A stretch of 64,000 nucleotides of DNA from Pantoea cypripedii (lineage in GTDB: Bacteria; Pseudomonadota; Gammaproteobacteria; Enterobacterales; Enterobacteriaceae): NCBI RefSeq assembly GCF_011395035.1, contig NZ_CP024768.1:2393286-2457285 (forward strand). Direction: 5' to 3'. Made by a program: the position numbers and the translations under genes. Below, piece by piece: positions 42,295 to 52,678 of the stretch (position 1 is the first letter of the stretch; every line of letters begins with the position of its first letter). The notes beneath the pieces were generated by a model. The model was not told where the DNA came from. It was given only the letters and a program-made list of their open reading frames with translations, and ran no database searches.

Positions 42295-43047
42295 TCAGGC
42301 TACCCGGACGGTGTTCATCTGCATCATGCTTTTCATGGCTTCAACCACATCACCATCAACGCAGTAGCGACTGAATTCATCGGTTTCCGCTTCAGAACAC
42401 ATCGACACCCCAGCTTTACGGTAGCGCATCGGGGAGGCGACTAAGCGGCCAGCCGAGCTGTGAACCTCCTGGATACCGTTATCCAGAAACTTCTGCAGGT
42501 TGCTCAGACGCACCCCTGCCCCGGCCATAATGATTGGACCCACGTTCTGCTCATTTAGTTCCCGCAATAATGGAATTCCGGTTTCCGCGCTTTGCTGCTG
42601 ACCCGAAGTCAGAATACGCGCGATGCCCAAATCATTCAGCACCTCAAGCGCGCGCTTTGGGCTATGGCACAAGTCAAAGGCGCGATGAAAAGTGACCGCC
42701 ATACCATCGCACAACGCCATAATCTGACGCATGCGGGTGATATCGACATGTGCGTCTTCATCCAGCATACCAATGACCAGACCAGGGAAACCCAGTTCGC
42801 GCATCAACGCCACATCCGATTTCATCACCTCGAACTCATGGGCGGTGTAACAAAAATCACCGCCGCGTGGCCGAACAATCGGATGCACCGGAATTGTCAC
42901 CTGACGTCGTACTGCCTCCAGCACACCCGCTGATGGCGTCAGCCCCCCTTCACGTGGTGCGCTACATAGCTCCACACGATCAGCACCGGACAGCTGCGCA
43001 GTCATTGCACAGTCGATGCCGTAGCAGCATATTTCCAGTTTCGTCAT
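42295..43047 (-). CDS. cutC: CutC family protein
   Basis: 250 aa TIM barrel. Conserved blocks: LEICCYGIDCAMTAQLSGAD (residues 4-23), VELCSAPREGGLTPS, RPRGGDFCYTAHEFEVM, DGMAVTFHRAFDLC and GAGVRLSNL. It was originally linked to copper tolerance in E. coli; later work attributes part of that to a neighbouring regulatory RNA, so the role is uncertain. It is divergent from the aminotransferase gene at 43135. Confidence 0.93.
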   Translation of the reverse strand: MTKLEICCYGIDCAMTAQLSGADRVELCSAPREGGLTPSAGVLEAVRRQVTIPVHPIVRPRGGDFCYTAHEFEVMKSDVALMRELGFPGLVIGMLDEDAHVDITRMRQIMALCDGMAVTFHRAFDLCHSPKRALEVLNDLGIARILTSGQQQSAETGIPLLRELNEQNVGPIIMAGAGVRLSNLQKFLDNGIQEVHSSAGRLVASPMRYRKAGVSMCSEAETDEFSRYCVDGDVVEAMKSMMQMNTVRVA

Positions 43048-43134
43048 AATTTTCTCCTTTCACATGACTTCTGGCTCGGGAAGATTGCTTAAGTTAGTCT
43101 GCTCAATGAAGACAGTTTACGTGGAAAACTAACT

Positions 43135-44280
43135 ATGGCATTCAATTTTGACCAATGGATAGACCGCCGTCACAGCGATAGTTTGAAATGGCACAAATAT
43201 GGCGATCAGGATGTACTGCCACTATGGGTTGCTGACACCGATTTTCGCTCCCCGGAATGTGTGATTACTGCGATAAAAAACCGGGCAGAGCATGGTGTTT
43301 TCGGTTATGGCCGTACGCCGAGCGGATTGATTGATATCACGATTTCCCGCCTGGCGCAGCGCTATGGCTGGCAGATTCAGCCGGAATGGATTGTGTTGTT
43401 GCCCGGCGTCGTCAGCGGCCTGAATCTTTCGGTCCGCGCATTTACCGACCCCACGCAAAGCACCGTCGCTCCTGACCCCATTTATCCTCCGTTTCGCGCT
43501 GCGGCTAAACTGGCGGAGCGAGGTCAAATCCACTTACCGCTTCGGTTACAAAATCAGCGCTGGCTAATGAATCTGGCGGCGGCGAGTGAACAAATGCAGG
43601 GTAACGAACGCCTGCTGATGCTGTGCAATCCGCAAAACCCTGGCGGCACTGCCTATCGTCGTGAGGAGTTGCTGGCACAGCTGGCCTTTGCACAGCAACA
43701 TGACCTGATCGTTTGTTCTGACGAAATCCATTGCGACCTGATCCTCAGTCCCGGTGTGCAGCACATCCCCTTCGCCTCACTGAGCGAAGACGCGGCGCAG
43801 CGCAGCATCACCCTGATTTCACCGTCGAAGACCTTCAACATTGCCGGGCTGGGCGCTTCAATGGCGATCATCCCTGACCCGGAATTACGTAAACGTTTTA
43901 ATCAGACGCGTCAGGGAATTGTCCCTGCAGTCGATATTCTGGCGCTGGTCGCGGCAGAAGCGGCCTGGCGGGAGGGCGATGCCTGGCTGGCGGCGCAGCT
44001 TGATTATCTGCGCGCCAACCGTGACTGGCTGGTGGAACAGGTTAATGCCCTGCCAGAACTCAGCATGGTGTCACCGGAAGCGACCTACCTGGGCTGGATC
44101 GATGCCAGCCAGCTTGCTGTTGCCAGCCCGGCACGGTGGTTTGAACAGCACGGGCTGGGTTTCTCGCCGGGTCGTGATTTTGGCGACGACAATTTTGTTC
44201 GTTTCAATTTTGGCTGCACCCGTGCCACGCTGGAAGAAGCCGTTGTTCGCCTGCAACGTGCGGTGGCAACCCGTCGCTAA
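43135..44280 (+). CDS. PLP-dependent C-S lyase/aminotransferase, MalY/PatB type
   Basis: 381 aa fold-type I PLP enzyme. The Schiff-base Lys is in ISPSKTFNIAGLGAS, the cofactor Asp region in VCSDEIHCDLIL, and the N terminus FDQWIDRRHSDSLKWHKYG plus WVADTDFRSPE is typical of MalY/PatB cystathionine beta-lyase-like proteins. It probably cleaves C-S bonds of cystathionine or cysteine conjugates. The last bases overlap the 3' end of convergent yecM. Confidence 0.88.
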   Translation: MAFNFDQWIDRRHSDSLKWHKYGDQDVLPLWVADTDFRSPECVITAIKNRAEHGVFGYGRTPSGLIDITISRLAQRYGWQIQPEWIVLLPGVVSGLNLSVRAFTDPTQSTVAPDPIYPPFRAAAKLAERGQIHLPLRLQNQRWLMNLAAASEQMQGNERLLMLCNPQNPGGTAYRREELLAQLAFAQQHDLIVCSDEIHCDLILSPGVQHIPFASLSEDAAQRSITLISPSKTFNIAGLGASMAIIPDPELRKRFNQTRQGIVPAVDILALVAAEAAWREGDAWLAAQLDYLRANRDWLVEQVNALPELSMVSPEATYLGWIDASQLAVASPARWFEQHGLGFSPGRDFGDDNFVRFNFGCTRATLEEAVVRLQRAVATRR

Positions 44281-44837
44281 GCCTGCTCGCTGGCGACGAT
44301 CTCTTCCAGTCGCCACGGGTGAAATTTAATGGTGGTTTGCCCATCCGTCACGGCCAGGGTCGGATTGGGCAAACGCTCTTTCTCTCCCTGTGGCGTACTG
44401 GTTTTAAACGAAATGCCTGGCTGCAGCAGCGCTTCATCGGCCAGCAGCGCCATTGCCCGCATACCCAAGGTTTCCGGCTCGCCACGCAAGACAATCTCAA
44501 CGTGCTCCCAGCCTTCATGCCGATAAAGTTTTTCACCCGGCCACGGCAACTCGATCACCTCAACCTGCCATCCCGCCAGCTGGAGTGGTTGATGTAATTT
44601 GAACAGACAAATCGGACGACCATTGATCATGGCTTCAGAAAACTGGCTGCCGATTTGCAACAACCCCTGTTTCCAGCGTTCCGCCGTAGCGTACTGATGG
44701 CAACGTACCGCCACATGATCGGCCTCGTGCTGATCAAGCTGCAATCCCAAACGTTCAGCAAATTGCAGTAATGCCTGTTCGAAGCGAAGCAGGTCCTGTT
44801 CCAAATCCTTCAGTTCCGAAGGAAAAATCATCGTCAT
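44277..44837 (-). CDS. yecM: YecM family VOC-fold protein
   Basis: 186 aa (E. coli 188). Metal-binding-like His and Glu residues in DHVAVRCHQYATAERWK and GWEHVEIVLRGEPETLG follow the vicinal-oxygen-chelate fold. The enzymatic reaction is not known. It overlaps the end of the convergent aminotransferase gene by four bases. In E. coli yecM lies between cutC and argS, as here. Confidence 0.9.
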   Translation of the reverse strand: MTMIFPSELKDLEQDLLRFEQALLQFAERLGLQLDQHEADHVAVRCHQYATAERWKQGLLQIGSQFSEAMINGRPICLFKLHQPLQLAGWQVEVIELPWPGEKLYRHEGWEHVEIVLRGEPETLGMRAMALLADEALLQPGISFKTSTPQGEKERLPNPTLAVTDGQTTIKFHPWRLEEIVASEQA

Positions 44838-45151
44838 GTGTTAATCACCTCGCGATTAGTTCAGATTTTTTAATCAATGTAGATCCTTGCAGAATCTGAA
44901 TTTCTCCAGGCATAACTGTCGGAATCATCTGATTTCGACGCTAAAACCCCGTAAAACCTTATAAAACCGCCTTTCAATTCGGATTAATCGCAACCCCAGG
45001 ACCAAAAGTTACTTTATGAAAGTGCCTTAACCATCTGTTTTTAATAAATATAATTAATACAATGAGATAAGTCTTATTTAGCCTGCAAACAATTGCAGCC
45101 TGAAATCCTTTCTTATAAATTTGTGACTACTCAAATAAAAGGAATGGCCCT
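44838..45151. other. AT-rich region between yecM and small membrane protein gene
   Basis: About 310 bp without a gene. It should hold promoters for leftward yecM and the rightward 40-aa gene; AT-rich from 45030 to 45150. No operator was recognised. Confidence 0.35.
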
Positions 45152-45274
45152 ATGTCTATGCTCATTGTTGTCGCGGTCCTGATTGCATTGATGGGATTTG
45201 CAATTTCCCGCCACTGGAAGGTGCGTGAAGACAAAAGCGTTAAAAATCCTCGTCGCTTTGCACGGCGCCGTTAA
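45152..45274 (+). CDS. Small single-TM membrane protein, 40 aa
   Basis: A 40-codon frame gives a protein with one N-terminal TM helix (MLIVVAVLIALMGFAI, residues 3-18) and a strongly basic C-terminal tail (KNPRRFARRR). By the positive-inside rule the tail is cytoplasmic. AAGGAA lies eight bases before the ATG. A GC-rich hairpin overlapping the stop codon and followed by CTCTATTTTT (45262-45300) would end the transcript. I do not know the family; similar tiny proteins often modulate larger membrane partners. Confidence 0.6.
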   Translation: MSMLIVVAVLIALMGFAISRHWKVREDKSVKNPRRFARRR

Positions 45275-45450
45275 TCGGCGCTGTGTTTCCTCTATTTTTC
45301 AGTCTGAACCGATTGCTGACGCACTCTATCATTTCACGTATACTTCCCCTCTTATTTTTTCCGTCCCGCCAGCCCGAGAGCGCCTCTGCGGGATGACGAC
45401 AACGGCTCGCTTATGGCAGGCGGGCCATTTCAGCATATGAAGGTAACGCG

Positions 45451-47181
45451 GTGAATATTCAGGCTCTTCTTTCCGACAAAGTCGGTCAGGCAATGATCGC
45501 AGCAGGTGCGCCTGCCGATTGCGAACCCCAGGTTCGTCAGTCCGCTAAGGTGCAATTTGGCGACTACCAGGCGAACGGTATCATGGCGGTGGCAAAAAAG
45601 CTCGGTCAGGCACCGCGTCAGCTGGCTGAGCAGGTGATCCAGCATCTTGATCTGCACGGCATTGCCAGCAAAGTTGAAATCGCGGGTCCCGGCTTCATTA
45701 ATATTTTCCTCGATCGCCAGTGGCTGGCGGAGCAGGCGGCAAAGGCGCTGGCCTTACCTCGTCTTGGCGTCAGCAGCGTGACACCTGAAACCGTGGTGAT
45801 TGACTACTCCGCACCGAACGTGGCGAAAGAAATGCACGTAGGTCACGTCCGTTCCACCATCATCGGTGATGCTGCGGTGCGCACGCTGGAGTTTCTCGGC
45901 CATCATGTTATCCGTGCTAACCACGTCGGTGACTGGGGCACGCAGTTCGGTATGCTGATTGCCTATCTGGAAAAACAGCAGAACGAACATCATGAAGATA
46001 TCGCACTGGCTGACCTCGAAGCCTTCTACCGCGAAGCCAAGCGCACCTATGACGAAGACGAAGCTTTCGCCGAGATCGCACGCGGCTATGTGGTGAAATT
46101 GCAGGGTGGCGATGAATATTGCCGCAGCATGTGGAAAAAGCTGGTCGACATCACCATGAGTCAGAACCAGAAAGTATATGACCGCCTGAACGTCACCCTG
46201 ACGCGTAAAGATGTGATGGGTGAAAGTCTGTACAACGACATGTTGCCGGGCATCGTTGCCGACCTGAAAGAGAAAGGTCTGGCGGTGATCAGCGAAGGCG
46301 CAACCGTGGTGTTCCTTGATGAATTCAAAAACAAGGAAGGCGACCCGATGGGCGTGATTGTGCAGAAGAAAGATGGTGGCTACCTCTATACCACCACCGA
46401 CATCGCCTGTGCGAAATACCGTTATGAAACCCTGCATGCTGACCGTGTGCTGTACTACATCGACTCACGTCAGCATCAGCATCTGCAACAGGCATGGACT
46501 ATCGTGCGTAAAGCTGGTTACGTGCCTGAGAGCGTGCCGCTGGAGCATCACGCATTTGGCATGATGCTGGGCAAAGATGGCCGCCCTTTCAAAACCCGTA
46601 CCGGCGGCACCATTAAACTGGCCGACCTGCTGGATGAAGCGGTTGAGCGCGCACTGGCGCTGGTCAGCGAGAAAAACCCGGATATGACACCGCAGGAGTT
46701 GCAGGATCTGGCGGAAGTGGTTGGCATCGGCGCGGTGAAATACGCTGATCTGTCAAAAAGCCGCACCACCGATTACGTCTTCGACTGGGACAACATGCTG
46801 GCCTTTGAAGGTAACACCGCACCTTATATGCAATATGCCTACACCCGCGTGTTGTCGGTATTCCGTAAAGCCGGGATTGATGCCGACAACCTGCAAGGCG
46901 CTATCGTGCTGACAGAAGAACGTGAAGCCCAACTGGCGACTCGTCTGCTGCAATTTGAAGAAGTGATCACCCAGGTTGCGCGTGACGGCACACCGCACGT
47001 GATGTGTGCTTATCTGTACGATCTGGCGGGTCAGTTCTCCGGCTTCTACGAGCACTGCCCGATCCTGTCAGCGGAAGATGAGCAGGTGCGTAATAGCCGT
47101 CTGCAACTGGCGGCGCTGACGGCGAAAACCCTGAAACAGGGTCTGGATACCCTCGGTATCAAAACCGTCGAACGGATGTAA
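45451..47181 (+). CDS. argS: Arginyl-tRNA synthetase
   Basis: 576 aa (E. coli 577), starting with GTG at 45451. N-terminal Add-1 domain (1-110), class I core with the HIGH-like box in NVAKEMHVGHVRSTIIG, and a KMSK region replaced by KDGRPFKTR, as is normal for many ArgRS. The C-terminal helical domain binds the anticodon. It is an essential cytoplasmic enzyme, closely similar to E. coli throughout. Confidence 0.97.
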   Translation: MNIQALLSDKVGQAMIAAGAPADCEPQVRQSAKVQFGDYQANGIMAVAKKLGQAPRQLAEQVIQHLDLHGIASKVEIAGPGFINIFLDRQWLAEQAAKALALPRLGVSSVTPETVVIDYSAPNVAKEMHVGHVRSTIIGDAAVRTLEFLGHHVIRANHVGDWGTQFGMLIAYLEKQQNEHHEDIALADLEAFYREAKRTYDEDEAFAEIARGYVVKLQGGDEYCRSMWKKLVDITMSQNQKVYDRLNVTLTRKDVMGESLYNDMLPGIVADLKEKGLAVISEGATVVFLDEFKNKEGDPMGVIVQKKDGGYLYTTTDIACAKYRYETLHADRVLYYIDSRQHQHLQQAWTIVRKAGYVPESVPLEHHAFGMMLGKDGRPFKTRTGGTIKLADLLDEAVERALALVSEKNPDMTPQELQDLAEVVGIGAVKYADLSKSRTTDYVFDWDNMLAFEGNTAPYMQYAYTRVLSVFRKAGIDADNLQGAIVLTEEREAQLATRLLQFEEVITQVARDGTPHVMCAYLYDLAGQFSGFYEHCPILSAEDEQVRNSRLQLAALTAKTLKQGLDTLGIKTVERM

Positions 47182-47194
47182 TCCCTCCTGCCCC

Positions 47195-47221
47195 CCGGCG
47201 CGGAACTCGCTTCCGTGCCGG
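47195..47221 (+). terminator. Hairpin after argS
   Basis: Eleven-pair stem CCGGCGCGGAA with TTCCGTGCCGG (one G-T pair), five-base loop, then AGGGCCTGATTTCTCTT. The U-run is weak, so termination is probable rather than certain. Confidence 0.5.
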
Positions 47222-47299
47222 AGGGCCTGATTTCTCTTAAAGCCCCGCCTTCCTCCGCCGATAGTACCTTTCATCAATGGATGGTGACTGAGGAAGAAA

Positions 47300-48433
47300 A
47301 TGAAACGAACGTTATTAGCCGCCCTGTTACTGGGATCGGTTCCCGCTGCTTACAGCGCCTCATTTGACTGTAACAAAGCCACAGGATTTGTTGAGCTGAC
47401 AATCTGTGCCACACCTGAGCTGTCCACTCTGGATACGCAATTAAGCACCTTGTATAACAGCGCCCTTCAGCAACAGCCGCAAAACAAAGCGTTGTTACGC
47501 AAAACACAGCTGGCCTGGCTCAAGGACATCCGAAATAAAGCCACCACCATTCAGGCTCTGGAATCCGCTTATCAGGGACGTATCCGGGATCTGACTACAC
47601 TGACCGGCACCCAGGCCCCCTCCTCCTCCCCAACTCCAACTCCAGCCCCGGCTCCCGCGCCACCCGCCGCCGACAAACCCGCCGCTGCGCCAGCCAAATC
47701 TCCGCTTGAGCTGAAAGCCGAATCCGGCGATGTTGCTGCCCAGACCGAGTTAGGTATTCAGCTGAGTCAAGGTACGCCTGCACAACAGAGAACCGCGTTA
47801 ACCTGGCTGGAACCAGCGGCAAAAGCGGGCAACACCGCCGCGATGGCACATCTGGGATATTTGCTCACCTTTGGCGAGGGCGTCACCAAAGATATCCCTC
47901 GCGGTATGCAGCTCACCCGGCAGGCGGCAGAAGCGAACAATGCCGACGCACAGATCGATCTCGGATATAGCTATGCGAAAGGCGTCGGGGTCCCGCTGGA
48001 TCTGCAACAATCTCTGTTCTGGTATGAAAAAGCCGGGCAGAACGGCAGCCCACTGGCCGCGAGAAATATTCAGGCCATAAAATATAAAATTGCCCAGCAG
48101 GAGAAATATCAGGATGGATTTACGGCGATTCTGACCTGCGGTCCGGTGGTCATCCCCAACTATGTCGATAACTGTTTCAATGACAGCGATCTGAAAATCA
48201 CGCAAAACAATATTACTACCCTGTACAACATGAACAGCGGAAATTATCCCAGCCAGGCGGGCGAACAAAAAAGCGATGGCCTGCACATTCTGCTGACGAA
48301 AAATTTTGCCCTGTTTGCCCAAAACAGCATGGACAGCGATGTCCTGACGATAAAAATCATCAACAACAATACAGGTGATGTGGTTTTTCAGGATCAGGCG
48401 GCAAAATATGGCGTGATCAGGGTGCGTAATTAA
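47300..48433 (+). CDS. Periplasmic LprI-like/Sel1-repeat protein
   Basis: 377 aa with signal peptide (KRTLLAALLLGSVPAAYSA). Residues about 20-100 form a lysozyme-inhibitor LprI-type domain (FDCNKATGFVELTICATPEL with paired Cys). A Pro/Ala-rich linker (about 105-140) leads to Sel1-like repeats (AAQTELGIQLSQG, AMAHLGYLLTFGEG, AQIDLGYSYAKGVG; about 150-260). The C-terminal 110 residues are a separate unknown domain with one Cys pair (LTCGP, DNCFND). It probably acts in the periplasm in peptidoglycan protection or protein scaffolding. Good GAGGAAG ribosome site. Confidence 0.72.
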   Translation: MKRTLLAALLLGSVPAAYSASFDCNKATGFVELTICATPELSTLDTQLSTLYNSALQQQPQNKALLRKTQLAWLKDIRNKATTIQALESAYQGRIRDLTTLTGTQAPSSSPTPTPAPAPAPPAADKPAAAPAKSPLELKAESGDVAAQTELGIQLSQGTPAQQRTALTWLEPAAKAGNTAAMAHLGYLLTFGEGVTKDIPRGMQLTRQAAEANNADAQIDLGYSYAKGVGVPLDLQQSLFWYEKAGQNGSPLAARNIQAIKYKIAQQEKYQDGFTAILTCGPVVIPNYVDNCFNDSDLKITQNNITTLYNMNSGNYPSQAGEQKSDGLHILLTKNFALFAQNSMDSDVLTIKIINNNTGDVVFQDQAAKYGVIRVRN

Positions 48434-48449
48434 CCCTTTGAGAGGCCAC

Positions 48450-48471
48450 GGGAACGCAGGTCTGCGTTCCC
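48450..48471. terminator. Hairpin between convergent lprI-like gene and flhE
   Basis: Ten-pair perfect stem GGGAACGCAG with CTGCGTTCCC and a two-base gap. No T-run on either side, so it may be a bidirectional structural stop or an RNA-stability element. Confidence 0.45.
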
Positions 48472-48478
48472 GGATACA

Positions 48479-48874
48479 CTACTGATAATTTACCGTGACT
48501 TCACTGCTGATAACCCGCAGGCCTGGCGGCACGGCACCCCGGCCGTTAAAGCCAAACGCCAGATGCAAGGTTTCATCGGCAGCGATGTGCGCCAGACTGC
48601 GCGTCGTCCCGCTCGCCCCCTCCAGCAACACACAACGCTGACTGGCACAGAGACGTACCACCAGCCCGGAAGGCGCCGGACGGCTCAGTCGATAACGCCA
48701 GCTCACCCGTGAAATCGTCCCCTGCACCCTGGTTGTGGCACGCAACGGTGGAGAAGCCAGCCAGTTACCGCGCGCCCCGAGAGTCGGCCCGCTGGCACTG
48801 GCATGCCACGCGCCATCTGCTGCTACTGCCCACAAGGGCAGTAGCAGAAACAGTCCCGGCCAGACGCGACGCAT
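48479..48874 (-). CDS. flhE: Flagellar protein FlhE
   Basis: 131 aa precursor with signal peptide (RVWPGLFLLLPLWAVAA). The mature protein has the FlhE pattern with WLASPPLRATTRVQGTISRV and two Cys in VRLCASQRCVLLEG. It is a periplasmic protein reported to act as a plug or chaperone that prevents proton leakage through the flagellar export gate. Third gene of flhB-flhA-flhE, starting right after the flhA stop. Confidence 0.88.
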   Translation of the reverse strand: MRRVWPGLFLLLPLWAVAADGAWHASASGPTLGARGNWLASPPLRATTRVQGTISRVSWRYRLSRPAPSGLVVRLCASQRCVLLEGASGTTRSLAHIAADETLHLAFGFNGRGAVPPGLRVISSEVTVNYQ

Positions 48875-48875
48875 A

Positions 48876-50955
<2,080 letters not shown>

Positions 50956-50963
<8 letters not shown>

Positions 50964-52110
50964 CGTTTCTATTCTCTCCTGGAATGTCCATCTCTGCCGG
51001 GACCGACAGATTATTAGGTTTCTTCGGTATCATGCCGCCTTCACGCTTCCAGCGTCGCAGCTGCCAGACCCACGCCAGCACTTCGGCCACCGCCGCATAA
51101 AGTGCACCTGGAATGAACTGACCAATTTCGGTATGACGGTATAGCGCACGCGCCAGCGGCGGTGCTTCAAGAATGGGTACGCGATGTTCTTTGCCCAGTT
51201 CGCGAATTTTCAGCGCCACCTCACCTGCCCCTTTCGCGATGACCTTCGGTGCGCTCATCTTTTTCTCGTTATATTGCAGCGCAACCGAGTAGTGCGTCGG
51301 GTTGGTGACGATCACGTCGGCCTTGGGCACGTCGGCCATCATCCGGCGGCGTGCAGCGGCGCGCATCGCCTGACGAATTCGCCCTTTAACATGAGGATCG
51401 CCCTCCTGTTGTTTGAATTCGTCGCGAATATCCTGGCGTGACATACGTAATTTTTTGAAGTAGCTGTACAACTGCCAGAACACATCGAAGCCGACCATCG
51501 GGATCAGGCCCAGCATCACCAGCGCACAACACACGGCGATCATGTTCATGCCATGTTCCAGCGCGTTCATGGGAGACTCGCTGATTAAGCGCAGCATCTC
51601 CGGCCAGTGTGACCAGACATACCAGCCCGCTACCGCCCCCACCAGTACCGCCTTGAGGACAGCTTTCAGCAGCTCAGCCCAGGTTTGTCCTGACACCATA
51701 CGTTTCAGGCCGCTTAACGGGTTGAGTTTGGTGAAATCCAGGCTGATTGATTTACCGCTGATGACGATACCGCCCAGCAGCATCGGTGCCGCAATCGCCA
51801 CCAGCACCAATCCGGCCATCAGCGGTAGCACCGCCAGCACCGCCTGACCAATCAGGGTACTGATATGCGCCACGATCACCTTGTCATCAGTGACCATGCC
51901 ATGATCAAAACGAAAACCTGTCGCCACCATCGCCGCCAGCCGTCGCGCCATGCTGGTGCCACCCAGCCATAAAATCATGATGCCGGACAACATCATCAGT
52001 AATGACGTCAGCTCGCGCGAACGCGGAATCTGCCCCTCCTGGCGCGCTTTTTCAAGTCGGTGCGCTGTGGGCGATTCTGTTTTGTCCTCGTCGCTACTCT
52101 CTTCAGCCAC
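50956..52110 (-). CDS. flhB: Flagellar export apparatus protein FlhB
   Basis: 384 aa starting with GTG at 52110 (VAEESSDEDKTESPTAHRLE), six bases after GAGG; E. coli FlhB has 382. Four TM helices and a cytoplasmic domain with the autocleavage site NPTH in VTNPTHYSVALQYNE. It switches export from rod/hook to filament substrates. In E. coli the chemotaxis genes lie upstream; here an Rpn gene pair and the nas operon take that place. Confidence 0.95.
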
Positions 52111-52264
52111 GACATACCTCTGCTGACTGGAATTCTGAGCATAGAATGCCAAAAGGCGCTGGCGCTAAAGCGTGGATTAAGGGGGGAAAATGTCAGTTTA
52201 TTTAGCCATAAGGGAAATTACCGCCAGGGCTGATGAAGTGGCGGCATGATTTAGCGCGGGGTGT

Positions 52265-52465
52265 TCAGAAATTGAGTTGTTGCAACTCACCATCACTGAG
52301 GCCAGTCACCTTCATAATGGTGTTGAAATCCATTTTTTCCGCAAGCATACGCCGTGCCATTTCCAGCGTAACTTCCTGACGCCCTTCCTGACGCCCTTCC
52401 TGACGCCCTTCCTGACGCCCTTCCAGGCGAGACTCCAGCTGCCACTGCTCTTCAATCGTCATCAT
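52265..52465 (-). CDS. Free-standing RpnS-like small protein with EGRQ repeats
   Basis: 66 aa (65 from the second ATG at 52462). Apart from four EGRQ units at about residues 14-31, it equals the last 58 residues of the neighbouring Rpn protein with only four substitutions, minus a ten-residue tail that is lost through a TGG-to-TGA change. It keeps the same GAGGAAAAG ribosome site and the start MTIEEQW. In E. coli the equivalent within-gene product (RpnS) neutralises the toxic Rpn nuclease. This copy may therefore be an independently expressed antitoxin, or a decaying duplicate. Confidence 0.7.
   Translation of the reverse strand: MMTIEEQWQLESRLEGRQEGRQEGRQEGRQEVTLEMARRMLAEKMDFNTIMKVTGLSDGELQQLNF
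52373..52420. repeat. Four perfect 12-bp tandem repeats (coding)
   Basis: TTCCTGACGCCC is repeated four times without error, then a partial TTCC. On the minus strand each unit encodes EGRQ. The parental rpn gene has none of the extra copies at the matching position. Perfect identity suggests recent slippage and a variable copy number. Confidence 0.92.
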
Positions 52466-52501
52466 CTTTTCCTCAAAGGAAATTACCGCAGCACAGCTGT
52501 C

Positions 52502-52678
52502 TTAGCGGCATGATTTACTGTGGAATAGCCAGGAATTGAGTTGTTGCAACTCATCATCACTGAGACCTGTCACTTTCATGATGGTGTTAAGATCCAGTTT
52601 TTCTGCCAACATACGGCGTGCCATTTCCAGTGTGACTTCCTGACGTGATTCCAGCCTCCACTGCTCTTCAATCGTCAT
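52502..52678 (-). CDS. Internal RpnS small protein inside rpn
   Basis: An in-frame ATG at 52678 is preceded by TTGAGGAAAAGATT, a strong ribosome site. It would give a 58-aa protein (MTIEEQWRLESRQEV... to the shared stop). This is the arrangement described for E. coli rpn genes, where the short within-gene product inhibits the full-length toxin. The neighbouring duplicated copy preserves exactly this unit, which supports it as a real translation start. Confidence 0.65.
   Translation of the reverse strand: MTIEEQWRLESRQEVTLEMARRMLAEKLDLNTIMKVTGLSDDELQQLNSWLFHSKSCR

Larger units (their letters stand above)
52213..52475. repeat. Tandem duplication of the 3' end of the rpn gene, copy 1
   Basis: The block 52213-52475 matches 52478-52692 over its whole length, from GGAAATTACCGC through the coding tail to CTTTTCCTCAA. 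The copies are head to tail. The size difference of about 50 bp is explained by the extra 12-bp repeats at 52373-52420. This produced a free-standing copy of the small C-terminal reading frame of rpn. Confidence 0.85.

Noticed and set aside
52373..52420. CRISPR-like array
   Set aside because: Units are 12 bp, contiguous without spacers and in frame inside a coding sequence.
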